From Himantopus leucocephalus (lineage: Eukaryota; Chordata; Aves; Charadriiformes; Recurvirostridae): a DNA stretch of 64,000 bases. Location of the stretch: positions 68,746,274 to 68,810,273 of the forward strand of contig RSEF01000001.1 in the NCBI GenBank assembly GCA_003993805.1, written 5' to 3'. Shown here piece by piece: positions 11,350 through 25,740 of the stretch. Made by a program: the position numbers and the translations under genes. Within the stretch, counting starts at the first letter, position 1, and each line of letters starts with the position of its first letter. The notes beneath the pieces are model-generated. The model worked only from the letters and a program-made list of their open reading frames with translations, had not been told where the DNA came from and did no database searches.

Positions 11350-14300
11350 TAAAATCTCAGCTCATAGCTAGTTATTTTATGCAAGTTCTAATCCATTATA
11401 GTAGAGGGGTGACAATGACAACGTTGTCTGACCCTTAATTACACTAAAGATGCTATAATACTGTACATACCAGACAGCCTATGATAAACCTGAAATTAAT
11501 CCTGAAGACTCTGCCTGCTCCCCATGACTTGAAAACTGGGAGTACTCTGATGCCACAAGGAGAAAGGATGCCTCTTTTATTTTTCTTTTCTTGCTCAGAT
11601 TTTCACTCCTGTTTCTCTCATTTTCCTTCAATCCCAATAACAAATAAAAACCGCCACAAATGATTAAATTACACTTCACACACATTTCATTTCCACATCA
11701 TTCAGGTACAAAGGAGGCACAAACACCTCTGGAAAAGTGATCCCATGTCCTGGCAGGTGGCTGAAGCAGCCACGTGAAGCAGCATAGAAGGACCCACTGG
11801 AAGTGAGAATGCTTCAGGGAACAAATGACAATCCGCTACATCATGAAATAGCATCAGCGACGGCTGCAAAGCCCCAGAATTAAATAAGAGTATCTACCAC
11901 ACATGCATCTAAATAGTGAGAGTCCAGAGCTCTGCATTTTGCTGCATGATTTAATACCACAAGAATTAAAGTGAAGGGTGTCTGGAGGTCCCTTCGTGAA
12001 AAGCAGCAAAGCACTGTGGTCACCAAGGAACAACATCATTAATTCCTGAAGGGAAGAAGGGACAATCCTTCCAAGCTCAAGGCTCCTGCACACAAACAGT
12101 GAGTGAAGTACAGAAGCGGGGTTCAAAGGCGTGTGGGAATACACGAAATAAACTCAGTCGCTTCTTTTCCTTTGCACCTTATTCATGACTTCTTGAGTAC
12201 CGATGGACTGACAAGAGTTGAGCCCACAGGAAAGAGGAGTAACTCGGTCCTTTTCATAATGTGAATTCATCTTGGAAGAGACAAAGTAGATAGAGCAAGG
12301 AATATGTATAACTTTTATTCCCTCCCCCAGCACTAGCAGAATACCTTCTAGCAACCATAGGCATGAGACAGGAAGAGCAGTGAAATTATTTCAATCGCTT
12401 TTCAGTGTGCTTGAGCAGTCAGTCGCCATCACCAGCCCGAGTAAGCTATCATGGACCATTAACAAAGGCTGATACCTACTCCAAAACAGAAGGTAGTTGA
12501 ATAGATGCCAAACAAAGCCAAAGGAAAAGCAGAATTTCGAACAGACTGGATGAAAGGATCACGGGAAGCAAACTTCGAGGAGAGTCTCTGAACTCGAAAA
12601 GCTGCCTCAAAAAAGTGGGCTCAAGTGTTGCTCCCAAGTGCCATCCAAATTAAAAGCAAAACAAAAGCAACTGGGGTTTCCTGGAGCTCTGAATCACACA
12701 TTGAAGCTGTAAGGAGACTGAGCAACTGACTACTCGCAGGAATTGCAACACTGCGTACGCACAAAGTGTTAAATCCAGAGAAGAATGGACTGAAAGGTAT
12801 TTTCCTTCTTTAATCACTGAAAAATGTAGTAGCACCACGCATTACTTGTAAAACAGCAGGTTGGACCATTCAGACAGAAATATACTTTTTAAGCTGACAT
12901 GTTCCTCTCTGGGCTGCTGGTTATAAAAAAAAAAAGTGCTTGTTGCACATTATCTCATCTTCAGACTGCACTTTGAAGTCCATTCTGGCCATTCCTCCAT
13001 GACACAGACAAATTCCAACCCTGAAGAATAATTCGCTTAACTTTATAAAGAAACCCTTGTTCAAGTCAGATAATTTTCATGTAGAGGCTGACATGGAAAT
13101 GGCTTTCCTGGAACAGAGTTGATTTGCATTACTCGGTGTCATAGCACATGACAGCTTACTCTGCAGCCCGCTTGTCTGGATCTTCCATAATCCACACAGC
13201 CGCAGTCCTCTTCTCCACGAAGCAGTTGTGCACATGACAGGAAGAGCTGATCTTAATGAAACGTCTTTGCTCTCGTATCGGTCATGTTCGCTTTCGAACC
13301 GTTTATCTGGCAGGCTCCTGGATGCAATTTGTAATCATTGCTTCCTGCTCACAAAGGAAAGCCCATTACTGTTGCCCGTTCCTTTGACTCTAGTGTTTTT
13401 AACATCTGACATACTGTTACATGAGTAATGTATGAATCCGTGAGTAACCTACAAATCCATTAAAGACCCCCTTGGCAACGTCTCTCAAAGGACCTGCTAC
13501 TGCACCCCTGTCCCAGCTCACCCTCTCTCCTTCAGTTAGACAGTCTCAAACGCTCCTGGCACATGAAAGCAAAACACTTCAACCCCTCAACAGCAAACTC
13601 GCTGAGACAGCGACCATCTTTCCATTACATCGCACTGCCTTCATGTGCGCAGTGGAGCCCTGATCTTTGACAGGGGTTCGTAGCTCCTGCTGAAATGAAA
13701 ACTAAAGTGGAGGGAAGTCTGCGCACTGTCGTTCAATTACTTTATAACTACCACAATGAACTAAAATTCCACGGGGAGGTAACGATAGCGAGTCACTATC
13801 GTGAACAATTCACCCTCAAAGAGAGGAAAGAGGAGAGCTGAAGCCCAGAGAAGCCAGTTTTCTTCACCCTCTCTACAAGCGCCTGGGTGCAGGTCAGTGA
13901 TATCTTCCAGCGGCAGAACAAAGAAACTAGATGCTGATACACAGAGGCTTTAAAAGATATTAACAAGCTGATAAAAAATAAAAGGACTGACAACAGAATT
14001 GGGTTTGAGAGGAGAAGAGAATAAGAGCAAGGCATGATACAAATTACAGAAATCCTGGCAGGAAGAAAGAGAAAGGAAAGGGCCGCTCAGCCAGACAGAG
14101 TCTCAGAGAAGTCATGTACTGGACAGGGGATGCAGGATCTCAACGCTACCTTGAGCCACACATAAGGAAGAGACTCTGTTGCAAGGAAATAGGTTCATTA
14201 ATTATTACAGTTGGATTTGTGTATTTCTTGTGCTAACTAGAACAACCATAATTTTTTTTTAAGGCTCATTCCAGATCGGCATCATTATTTCCAGCTTTAG

Positions 14301-16092
14301 TTTGTCTCCAAGGAGCTAATCAGAAGACATGAAGCTAGAGGCCTGAAGACAAATAGTTTTGTATTATATTTCGTACTGTGGAGTTTGAGTTTAGTGCCTG
14401 TCCTAAGAGAAGGTAGGCTGGAAGATCCAATCATGGCAAAAAAAATAAAACAATGGACAAAAATCTTTGAATTGGAGGAATAAGAAAAACACACTCAGGA
14501 AAGCATTAGCACAATCCACTCAAACCAAGTAAAGTGTAGTAGTGCACAAATCTAATATACCATGTGCCAAACATGCCAATCTGGAAAAAGGTGACTCTCG
14601 CTGGCCACTACCAGAGCTCTGAAGATAAGCTTTAATTTTGACAACTCCCTCAAGTGGTAAGTGAAACAGTGGTTGCACTGTAAAGGCCCAGGTAAGGTAA
14701 TGCATTCCCATACTGGCATATCACACTGCATAGTTGCTGCTTTATTTACACACTCTGTCAATACACTAAGAATAGCTAACTCAAGCTAAGGTGCTTTCGA
14801 ATCCTTTAGGAAACCATAATTCTATATTTATGTATACATCCATATATATACATTCATGTGCATGCATACACACAGACTAAATCTGCTAATTTCCCCACAG
14901 AACAAAATGAATACCTAACAATTTTGCATGGTTTGGATACTGTTCATTTTCCACAAGGGGTTCTGTACATCATTCATGCTTTTACGCACACTGAGCATCC
15001 ATCTGTAACATGCATCTACCCCTTGAAGATGCATCTGCAGCAGAGGCATGTTATGATGACACTCTGCTATAGAGCATTCACACCAGCCCCCTTCAGAAAG
15101 GGCTGTCTTCCTCCTCCTTGGGAAGCTCTCCTACGGAACAACGCTCAAAGAAAGCCTAACGCTCAAGGCTGAAGATTTTCTGTGCTACGGTCCCACCAGT
15201 TACAGTTAGTTTTGTTCTCTTCTACTGTTCGCTGGAGAACCTAGCCCTTCTCAACTCCTCTTACTTCAAATCCATGCAAACAGCCAGAACCCACCCATGA
15301 TTACCACACTAGCCTAGGGACCTGTGAGTTGGTGTAATCTGCTGTGGCAATTCCCTGTCCTCAAGATAAAATAGAAAAAGATAACAAACCTTAAGAATTC
15401 TTGGAAGAGGAAAATGGAAGTTACGTGAGGAAGGAATCGGGTGGCTGTCTACTCGAAGTGGTTTAGAAGATTGATTGGTTTCACTTTTGGATCCACAGGT
15501 ATCAGTATTTAGACAAACAATACTTTCAAAACCCATTTCTTAAACTTATGCAGTAGAAAAGGCACAATTTGTAACTGAGGAAAAAATGAGGCAGCATCCT
15601 GCTGAAGGTGAATGTTTTCAAAATTAAGTAGCATCACATAACATATGCCTAACAAAATGGCTAAGATGCTCTGTACTAACAATACTGATTTTTAACAAAT
15701 CCTGGAACACTAACACAACTCAGAGCATTTGAAGGACTGCCAGCATAATCTTGAAATGTAAAGGGACAAGTATAGTTAATAAGTCAATTAGCCTGACATC
15801 ATCCTCACAGAAAATAATGGAACTATCAATTTGGAATGCCATCAACAAGGAATTTGAGGATAGGCTAAAAATGTAATTAATGCCTTTCAGTATTGTCAAA
15901 CAAGCCCTTCATTTTGGGCTGGGGTGTGGGGTTTTTTGGCAGGGGTATAGGTATGGTATGGTTGATAAATACAATTCTTCCAATAACATGTATTTGGGCT
16001 AGTCCAATGCGGTGGAATCACAAGACCACGTAACATCTTGCCTGAAAGACCTCACACAAGACGGACAACGAACATGACACCAAAGTAGACAA

Positions 16093-16140
16093 GCTCAATG
16101 CTTGGCCACAAAGTTGGCTCAATGCTTGGCCACAAAACAC
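16093..16140. repeat. 24-bp tandem duplication, two copies
   Basis: Two adjacent 24-bp units start at 16093 and 16117. Their first 20 bases (GCTCAATGCTTGGCCACAAA) are identical and the last four differ (GTTG and ACAC). This is a small recent slippage-type duplication in intron 1. Confidence 0.85.
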
Positions 16141-17786
16141 AGCCAATAACCATGAGGTATTAATCAGCAGGACTTTTACTAGGAGGATTTACAGGGATAG
16201 TTTCTTAATTCACTAGTGAAAGGAATCGTGAGTTACAGCCACTTAAATCGGACCCCAGATTTTCCGTGCTAAGGAATTAGTCTTCAGGTCTCTCCCTACT
16301 ATCCTGCTGCCATAGATCTGTTGGAGTGGCCATGGGACTTGATAGTCTGAAATCTGTCCTGGCAGCTGTTTGATAGCTGTTGGGCATCACACCACCAGCA
16401 ATGGTCCTGCTCACCTGAAGTATGACAAACCCATCCTGGCCATTGCATTTATATGGATACAATCCAGCCAGCAGGTCATCTCTTAGAGCAGGGCTGCTGA
16501 GACAATCCAAGACCTCACTGCTTCTGAAAAAAGTTGTTCCCTTCTCCCTACCACCCACCTCCACGTATTCCCTCTTGCTGCTTTCCCTGTGTTCATCTGA
16601 CCTATGTTCATCAACTAGCCCAGCAGAAATGAACTTATTTTGCTGGTGGATTTGTATCTAGAAGGAGAGGGAAGAATGCCCACGTAGTGAGCCAGATAGG
16701 TCTGCTGAGGGGCCAAATGACTGACAGTCAGCACCAGCAAGTGGGTTTTGGGAAGGGGAATATCCCTTTTGGCAGCTGTGAGCTATTAGGTCAGCTCAGT
16801 CACTATGTGAAATGTTTCTCTTAGACACGGTAGCACTAAAGCTCTTTCCTGGCAAAGTTAACCACTGACACAAAGCTGGGTAGGATAGTACAGAGCAAAA
16901 AGGACAGGCTGCAGCTACAGAACAGGGAAGTGAAGTCATCCAGCAGCCTGATGATACATCTAGGAAGCAGAAACAGGGATCACACCTCCAGGATGGAAGG
17001 CTCTGCTTGGAAAGGTCACAGACATGTCCTCGGTCACTGCTTCGATTAGAGTTGGAAGCATTGCTGGTGGGGCTAGAAGCACCAACATAATCCTCAGGGG
17101 TATAAAAAGGGGGTACCAGGCAGAAGCAAGGAAACAACATTTTGGGCACAGGTAAGACCACCACACAACTGTTACAGACAGTCCTGTCCCGCCACTGTTC
17201 AGGAAAGGCATGGGAGTACTGGGTGCAGCTCAAAGGATGCTTGTAGAAAGAGATCTAAGGATGGGGAAGAAAAAATAAAAACAAATTTTAAGTGGGAAGC
17301 TTAAGGAGCTCAGTGCAGCATATTGAACAGCAAGTTGAGAGGTGCCTCGACTGCTGTTTGCAAATACTTACACAGGAACGAGCTCTGGCAGCAAGCAGCT
17401 TTCCATCCTCCCTGACAAAGCCAAAACGCTCACGGAGCCGGGTAAAGACATTACAGAAATGTAACCCCGAATTCAGATGTCATTTCTTGGAATGGAGGGC
17501 ACATAAAGATTAAAACAGTTTACCAGGGAAGCTAGTGGACTCACTGTAGCTTTCAGCTTTTAGAAGAGAACTACCCCTGCCCCTGTCCCCCCTGCTCCTT
17601 TTTTTTTAAGGGGAGGAAAAAAAATAGACAACCAAACAAAAACCCGCACCACACAGCACTTCCCCCTACAAAGTCTAAAGGAAAATGCACAGCCTGAATA
17701 CACAGGAAGTCAAACTAGATGGAAGCGTAGCTCATTCTGGTCTATAAATAAACAAACGATTAACTATTGCTCTCATTGTTTGCTAT

Positions 17787-17822
17787 TGATGGAAGAGGAA
17801 CTATTTTCCTCCTCTTCCATCA
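17787..17822. repeat. Perfect 13-bp inverted repeat with 10-nt loop
   Basis: TGATGGAAGAGGA (17787-17799) and TCCTCTTCCATCA (17810-17822) are exact reverse complements around a 10-base spacer. Each arm carries a GGAAGAGGA core resembling the purine-rich ETS/PU.1 box. It could form a hairpin or be a pair of opposed factor sites. Confidence 0.85.
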
Positions 17823-20800
17823 GGGAGGGATTTGTACTACCAATACAAATCAGTGACAAAGTCACTGAACTGGCCCCTTCCACACCAATACAGTCACACA
17901 GCTAAAGACAGCAACAAAAAGGCTTTGGTTGGAAATTGCCCACTGTTTATCTGCAAAGACAAATACTTTGCCTCTTTAAATGGGAGCCTAAGCAAAGATA
18001 CCAACCCAGCTAACAATTAGCCAAACAGTCCCAGACACGTTTAGGCTTTTCTGTATTGAAAGGTTTATTAGAATGTAGCCCTTGGCTTTTATTTTAGCAC
18101 CTTATCCTACCATGCAGTTTCCTTAAACGTGTTTTAGAGCATGGAGCCTTCTATCTAAAGACACCACAAAGATCTCTGTGAGGAAAGACAAGTCTCTCTT
18201 CCTCATACCATACAAAGCCTACTTGGGAAATCAATCATCCCATAAAGTCTTCCGCTTTAAAAAAATTTAATAAGTAAAAAATAATCATAATAATTAAAAA
18301 ACCTCAGGCAGCTATTGTGAACAGTGATTCTTTTGAAAGAAAGGGGAAAAACAACAGAAGAAACTCTTCTACACGTGCATGGGGGAATGTCTATTATTAA
18401 AGGGCACGATTACAGACAGAGGTGCAAGACCACAACACAGTCACTTTTTTTGCACCTTACAACTACAGCACAAGATCATTGCAGGATTTTGTGCAACCCT
18501 CTGGGTGTACAGAGAGGTGAGCATGTGTGGATGTATGAAAAGCTGTGAAGAATGATTTCCAACTTACACTAACTGCCAGTAACCTAAAGCATGTTTTAAG
18601 GAAGGAGGAAAAAAGATGCAAAACTCACCATTTCAAAGTCAACGCGCCCAAACACATTTTCCAATAAGTAAAGCACTTCCTAAAAGACACATTGATACAG
18701 CAAACCTCTAATAAAGTCTCCTCGTCAATGCAAACTGAGAAACAACTCATTCTTCTAAACTACTACTAGATACTTGACCTCAGAAGGTATAATCTCAATT
18801 TCAAAACATGAGCATCCAGAGGAGACCATGTCTCCTTCAGCAGCCATGCTCACACGAGATTACCACCTATGAGATGCAGGCAGGCAGGGTTCATTATTCC
18901 ATTAGCAACATACGAAGCACCTGAGACTGACTACTATGAGCAGGCAACTTGTGGGCTTAAACTTCCTGAAAATTAAAGTTGTGCTATTACTTGTCTCTCC
19001 TGACAGGTCAGAGCCAGAAGAACAGTTGCCTTTTTGATTCTGAAACAAGTCTATCTGAACAGAGTTCAGATTTTACCGCAGAGCATAGCCCTTTTTTGTG
19101 TGTGCACAATTTGCCTCCTGTTGCTTGACCACAGGCGTGGGCTTTCACACGAGCCCTGTTGTAGCTTTTCTTCCTATGGAGCAAAGCAGTGAAAGACTCA
19201 CCTGTGGTGTTAGAAACCAGCATTTGAGAAGGAAAGAGGATAGAGGAAAGAGGAAGAGGAAAAAATAAAGTTTGATGGCAGTACAAGTACAGTTTGTGAT
19301 GCGACAAAATTTGGGGACTGGGTTATCTGAAGTGCTTGTGACTGAGCTTAGACAAAGAGGCTTTTACAGTTACAGCTGCTAGCACGTTGGCAAAAGGGCA
19401 GATGAGTACCTTACTCGCCTGCACCTGGTTGGCAAAACACTGAAACGAATAGACGGGAGATGACTCAGAGGCCCTTACGAAACATCCTCGGACCAGTCAT
19501 CCGAGGCTACGGTGGTTCCTATTGTTCCATTAGCAAGTTGTGGCTGGTGAAAAAAAAGGTTGCACATCTCTAAAATGGTGCAAGCATGCGGTAGTTTTTG
19601 TTTGCTTTTAAAGATATTTGAGTGCTTATGAAAGATGGTATGTGAGCGCAGGCAGCTGAGGCACCCCGAGTACGCAGTAACTACAGCGTCCAAGTTAGCT
19701 GCTCGGGCTTCTCCACCTTGCCAGTGAATTGGCCGTGGTCTTGTTTCTGTTGAAGCAGCAAAACAGCAGTTGTGTGCACAACTGGTACTCCACAATTCCC
19801 AGCTTACAAAGCTCTTAAACAAAACAAACTTTCCTGGATTTAATTAAAAAACAACAAGAAGTAACCCAGAGGCTGCATATTCCACATCACATTATCCTCA
19901 CTTATTAGAAACGTATTTCAGTCTTTCCCTCATTATAAAGGAGAGAGATTATGCAGTTTGCATCGCTGCCTGCAGCCACGTTTTTCAAACTTGGGTGTCA
20001 AAAGACAAAGCTCCGAAATCTGCATTTAGCTACTCAAATGAAGGGGCCCTATCTTAGCCAGCCATTGCATGCAAACTCTCCAGAAAAAAAGGGAAGTTGC
20101 AGGCACCCAATGTTTTCTACGGAAAAAAAGAAATCATCACATTATGTACATGCAAGTGTCCAACTACAGACACCTGAGGACAGCAGAGGAAAGGAGTTTT
20201 GACCACAAAGATCAGAAGAGTTAAGATGACAGAAGTGTCCAGCTGAAACTGTTTGCAGCTGTACCAGTAATGCAAGGAAGAAATAACAGTATATAAGAGT
20301 GGGAAATAGAAGAAAGGAAGGATGAGATGAACAATGATGGATTTGTTAAGTGTGTATCCTAGAAAGGGGGTCGGAGCTTTGAGAGATCCCAGGGAACGGG
20401 GTGCCCCATCTCACCAACGCACAGACCCGTAGGTCAGCCCCGAGAAACACCGGTTCAGCAAGAAGTAGACTGCTGCACGTCTGCTGGGCGTCTTGCAAGG
20501 CAACAACTGACCTGTTGGGTTTGCCCTACCTGTTCTGTGTATAAAATTTCTTTAGCCCTCAAAAGCTTTAATTTGAAGAGTAGAGGCACAATTTTCACAC
20601 AGCTGAGACACACAACTGTCTGAACAATTTTACCAAGTGCGTGCCTACACGAACCCCTAATTATCTGCACTGCCTTGTATAATTACTCAGTCTGAACATG
20701 TAGTAATCGTAAATATGTGAATGTTAGGCATAGTTCATACATTCAATAGCATCCTGTGTTTGTACACAGGCAACTCTCAGTAAGTATAACTAAAATCACA

Positions 20801-21729
20801 GCCTGAAAGGGGCAAGCAAAATAAACAAAAGATTTAGTGTATATGTCACTTATGCCGGGACCTTACATGAATACAGAACATTCCTTTCTAAAATATATAA
20901 TGAAGTAGTTTCTGTGTTTTTTCTTTTAAATAATTGGACACAGTGCTTCCACGACCCGCACTAATAACAAAAATTGAAGCTCATTATTCAAGCCTGCTGT
21001 GATCAATATAGAGAAAACACGAGGACAGTCACGAGCAGGCAGTCCTAGCACACAATTTTTAAGCTCAGTGAAAGTTATTGTGTGATTACCTTGAAAAAAA
21101 AGATGTTATCAGAGAAATATAAATGTGGAAATGGAGGAAGGATGCAGTCAAGAAACATCACTGTGCACATCTCAGCACACCTAAACAGTCTTTCACGTAG
21201 TTGAACCTCACATTTGCAAAAATCTGGAACTACTCAAACACGAAACTCAGCGTATAAAACAGGGTTAACTTAACCCAAGCATGAAAAGGCTGGCTAAATC
21301 TACAACAGCCAGATCTCATCCATCTCTTGCTCTTATTCTGGGTATCAGAAAGATTGAAGTGTTAATAGCTGCCTTATTGACTCATTACCTTACAGGTTTT
21401 AAAATCTGCATAAAAATAGATTTTATAAAAACCCTCTTATTCAAATCAAGCACATTTGACTGCAACTACATCAAACAGAGTCCCAGTTTTATCAGAGATA
21501 CGCTGCTTCATGTCAGTTAGTTGACACAACCACGCGTCTGCCTCTGTGCTAAATACATGTGCACGCAGGGAGGAGGGGGAGAGAAAGGAGGAGAGCACAA
21601 GCCCGTATGCAAACATGCTGTTATCTGTTTTTTTCCAGTTGGAAAAAACTGTTAGCACAGCTCAATCAAATCTATTGAAAAGAACTAGGGACTCATTCAA
21701 CCGCCCTATTTCAACAAGCTCTTTATCCT

Positions 21730-21801
21730 GGGCCTTATCCCAAATGTGCTGAAGACCATGGGAGTTCCTTAGCTGACCTCAGTGGGGTTTGGATCAGACC
21801 C
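21730..21801. mobile_element. Palindromic MITE-like element (GGGCCTGATCC type)
   Basis: A 72-bp unit starts with GGGCCTTATCC and ends with GGATCAGACCC. The ends are inverted repeats matching at 9 of 11 bases. The middle holds CATGGGAGTT and ACCTCAGTGGGG, phrases I know from a palindromic repeat widespread in turtle, crocodile and bird genomes. It is an old non-coding fragment. The family assignment is from memory. Confidence 0.55.
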
Positions 21802-22362
21802 ACTCTGCAAGCAATCTCATTTGATATGGTTGTGTTAATTGGCTGTAGTGCTGGAATAAAAAGTATTGCAGAGCATGAGAAGGGCTGACAAAATCTGACT
21901 TACGGAAAGCAGCAGCAAGGATTGAGCATAATAAAAGCAATATAAGGATTTTGCCCTTGCTGTATGGGCACTAGTGTGATCGAGGGTGAAGCAGGTAAAT
22001 AATTTGTGCAACATGAAGGTTACTTCTCAATTACCAAATAAGTGATTTAACCCACTTCTTAAATTTACTGTGACAACACTGATCCTGTTCCCAGCACCCC
22101 CTCCTTTGTAAATGTTTTAGCCAGATGTAGAAATGGGCAACACCAACACTCCAGCTTCACTGCCATGCTCAGCCACATCCCAAATCAATGTGAAGAAGCC
22201 CTTTTAGCTCTGGCCTTCTCTGATGGATTAACATCACTATGCAAGACTTTCAGGGCAGTAGTGTCTGCAGCACACTGTGGATTTGCATTAAAAAATGCAT
22301 TGTCCAAGTTGTCATACTATATTTTATCAATTAATTTGCTACATTTGCTGTTTCTAAGAGCT

Positions 22363-22674
22363 CCATAGAGCAGTGATGTCCAAACCTTTTTGATTGTGAA
22401 ACCCTAACAGTAAAACATTTTTGAGCACAAACACACGAGATATATATATGTACTTATTAATAAATTACATACATGTACTACTCTACTGATAAATTATGCA
22501 CATTACAAAGCATACACAAAGGTAGAAATTAAGAAAGGATGAGACAAAGATGTAGTAAAGTTGGGGGTTTTTTTAATTAATGGTACAAAAAATATTTTCT
22601 CCCTGCACTCTAATGGATTTTCTTGCACATCTCTTTGGTGCCATAAAGGACTGCTCTATGGAGGTGCCATAGAG
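22363..22674. mobile_element. Possible hAT-like non-autonomous element with 8-bp flanking repeats
   Basis: The sequence at 22371 starts CAGTGATGTCCAAACCTTTT, which resembles the end of hAT-superfamily transposons. It is preceded by CCATAGAG (22363-22370), and the same 8 bases recur at 22667-22674, as an 8-bp target duplication would. Against this, the right end (…GGAGGTG) matches the left terminus poorly. The second CCATAGAG also lies in a local hairpin with CTCTATGG at 22654-22661. The call is tentative. Confidence 0.35.
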
Positions 22675-25600
22675 GACTCAGATATGTTTCCTTCCCCATT
22701 GCCAATGACATTTCAAAGTCTTAACCATACACATGCAGACCCTGGCCTGTTCTTCAGGCAAGAAGCTGTCCTGTGAGTGCTAGGCAGCAAAACAGATGTT
22801 TGCTTTCTGCATCTACTGGCTGCCACTGTATCACACAACTGCTGAGCACCGCTGCTTTCTGATCAGTGCTTAGCTTTTATAAGGCTGTCCCCGAATTTCC
22901 AGTTGCAATCAGTGAATCAAAAAAACCTTCCCCTTTAACACAGTATTTATATTCTGCAAGCAGAATTAAAAATGTAAAAGTCTTCCCATCTTTGTTTTTA
23001 TGGATTGAGAAATCACACAACACTTTCCTACATCTTTCACTTAGTCTCTTTTTGTGTCTCCCCTCCTTTCTGTCCTACTGAAGACATCAGTCTTCCCATC
23101 TTTTCTTTTTCCTGTTTTCATACATACGAGCAAGCCAACCACCTCTCTGCCCCTCTGCAAAAGTTCTCCCAAAATCTGACCTCCGAGCTGAAGTTTTTGG
23201 CTCCTTTACCTCTTTCCTAACAACACCTCTTACTGGTGTCCTAAAAAACATTTCCTCAAATTAATGAGTTCTGAGGCATGAAGGCCAGGACATGTGCTAC
23301 TGCGCTTACTCACATAGGGGAGCCAAAATCACCTAGTAAGACACAGCTTTAAAGCTTTATCAGTTTACGAGAAGGCTTAAAGGATAACGCAGGTGCCGGC
23401 AGTCGCAGGGGATCGGGCTCAGCATCTCAAGGGCCCCCTTTCCAGACTTACCCTGTCACCCACCTTTGCCTTGCTCACTGCCGTTTATTGCCGGGCTGCA
23501 CTATAAGCAGCGGAAAGCAGAAAACGTGCCTTCGCTTATTTTTCGACAGGCCTACCCATTCCTGTATTTCACAAGCAATGAAAAAGCCACGTCAAATTTA
23601 GAGCACCACACCTATTATCGTTCCCAGTGAAAGGCAGGGCCTCCGCACTTGTCTTCATGCTGACTGCTTTCCCCGTAAGCCATCCCCTTATTAACATCAA
23701 TTGCAAATCAAACTGTAGAGGTGAAATTCATCACTGTGCAAAGAGCCAGCAGGTATTCTACTTCAGCCCATCAAAACAGGGCTTACATTAAACTCTAAGT
23801 AGCGCTTAGGTCTTATATTAAGCCTTCATAGAGGGTGTGCTGCACTTTTCCTGAGTTACATTTCATGCAAACCATAACACTAGGAAAATGCACTTCAGCA
23901 CTTAGGCGCTGTGCAAATAGATATTACAAGGAAAAAAAAAAACTTCAACAGATAGGCTAAGGGGCACTATATTAGGAAACACTTGAATGTTTTTTTTCAA
24001 TGCCATTTTATTCTAAGAAATTGATCGCTTTTCTGAGAAAATTGTAAGTGATGTGATCTGATAACCTGTAATAAACACATTATGTTCTTAAAAACAGACC
24101 TTATCAAGTGGAAAATACCTTTAAAGCTTCTCAAACTACATGAGACTCCAAATGCAAGTCTTTGTCACTGGCATACCAGTAAGAAAACAATCTTAGGAAA
24201 GACCCAGAAAACCCCACTAAAACCAGAAGCTGGTGTTCAAGTATGATCTTCCTTAACAGGATTTTATAGCAACATAGTTCCACTGACTTCTATGGAAAAA
24301 AAATAACCTAATTTGTGTTTAAGGGAAAACAGAACCATAACTGCTTCTTGAGAAACTCTCCAACCCTCTTATTATCTAACTCGCTGTCCTGACCTGTCTC
24401 TTCTCTTCTGCTGAGGGTTTAACCCAGAACTGCGTCTGGCCTGAGCCTGGGATAGAAGGAGAGGCACCACACGGTTTTTAAAACTGTCGCACCAAAAAGA
24501 CTGAACCTACGCTGTTTTCCTGTTCTCCTTCGCACAGCCATGGCAAAACTATGACTGTAGTACAAGATCTGTACTGACTACCAGGTGCCCCACATTGACC
24601 ACACACCCTGCACTGGCAAAGCCATGCTCCACTACAGCGTGGCAAAGCCACCGTGTCCAGGACCAAGTGGAGCTCTACCAGAGGAATCAGAGCACTCAAG
24701 GCTCTACCAGAAGAGCTGCATCCATCAAGGACCATGCTTCTTCATACTGCCTGCACATCACCATCTTATAGTATAAAATCATACATTAAGCCTAGTTTAT
24801 TTCTCTGAGAGCAAGGAAGGATCATTGCTATGGAAAGGTGGGACACATCCTATCCTGGCCAGATGGTGCTTTTCTTCTGGCAGAGGGGAGGAAAAATCCA
24901 CAGTTCTTTTAATCACTTCACCTCAAATTAAAGTACTCCTCTATCAAAGTTTGAACTCACACTAGAGGGGTGGCACATCACTGCAGAGCTTCAGATTTGT
25001 GCCTGGCTTCCAGCCAGGGAAGGCAACGCCTGCCTCAATCTTGGGTCTCAGGGACTTCATTACCAAGACCCCTCACCACCCCTTCTAGAAACGGACTCTG
25101 CTGCCCAATGACACCAGCACAGGTTCTCTTTGTAGAAGGAGAAATGCCCATGACGGTGCTCCAGAGGATACACAAGCAGGATGTTTCGTCTGGGCTGCTA
25201 ACACTCTGCACTAGTTACTGATTACAGAACTACTGCCCTTCAGTTAATTAATCACCTTGTCTGAAAGCAAAAGAATCTCACTGATCTTAAAATAAGGGTT
25301 ACATGCACATAAACTCTGAGAACAGAGCAGAATACAGGAGGATGATGTTGAGCATTTAATTTTAGTAGATCTTGTCCTTCACATAAAACTTCCACTCATT
25401 AAATTAATCACAGACAACACAGTGTGGATACCTTTGTACCAGTTCAAAATTAATTTACACCACTTTGGCTTTCTTTAAAGGGACTGACAAAAAAATTACA
25501 ACAACATTTCTCAAAATTACCCACAAAAACTTGCAACTATGTTATTAATTCCGTATAAAGAACGTCAAACTTCCAGATAAACCAGTGCAGGTGTGTGTGC

Positions 25601-25740
25601 ACACCTGCAGGTACAGAAAGCTTCCATGAACTATTTTCCCTCTTTATATGGTCCCCTACTTATGTGTCAAAAAAGAAAGAGCAAAACACAACAAATATTA
25701 CTGTCCTGTTTGACTGCCAGTTCCCACTGCCACCTCTCCC

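Noticed and set aside
15914..15945. G-rich string considered as a G-quadruplex
   Set aside because: The last loop is ten bases long, beyond the usual limit.
17098..17110. Strong TATA-like string (GGTATAAAAAGGGGG)
   Set aside because: It is isolated, with no nearby CCAAT or CpG support and no transcript evidence. One TATA string is expected by chance at this scale.
17868..17910. GTCACACAGCTAA, resembling a reversed MIR
   Set aside because: Thirteen matching bases without the rest of the core could be chance.
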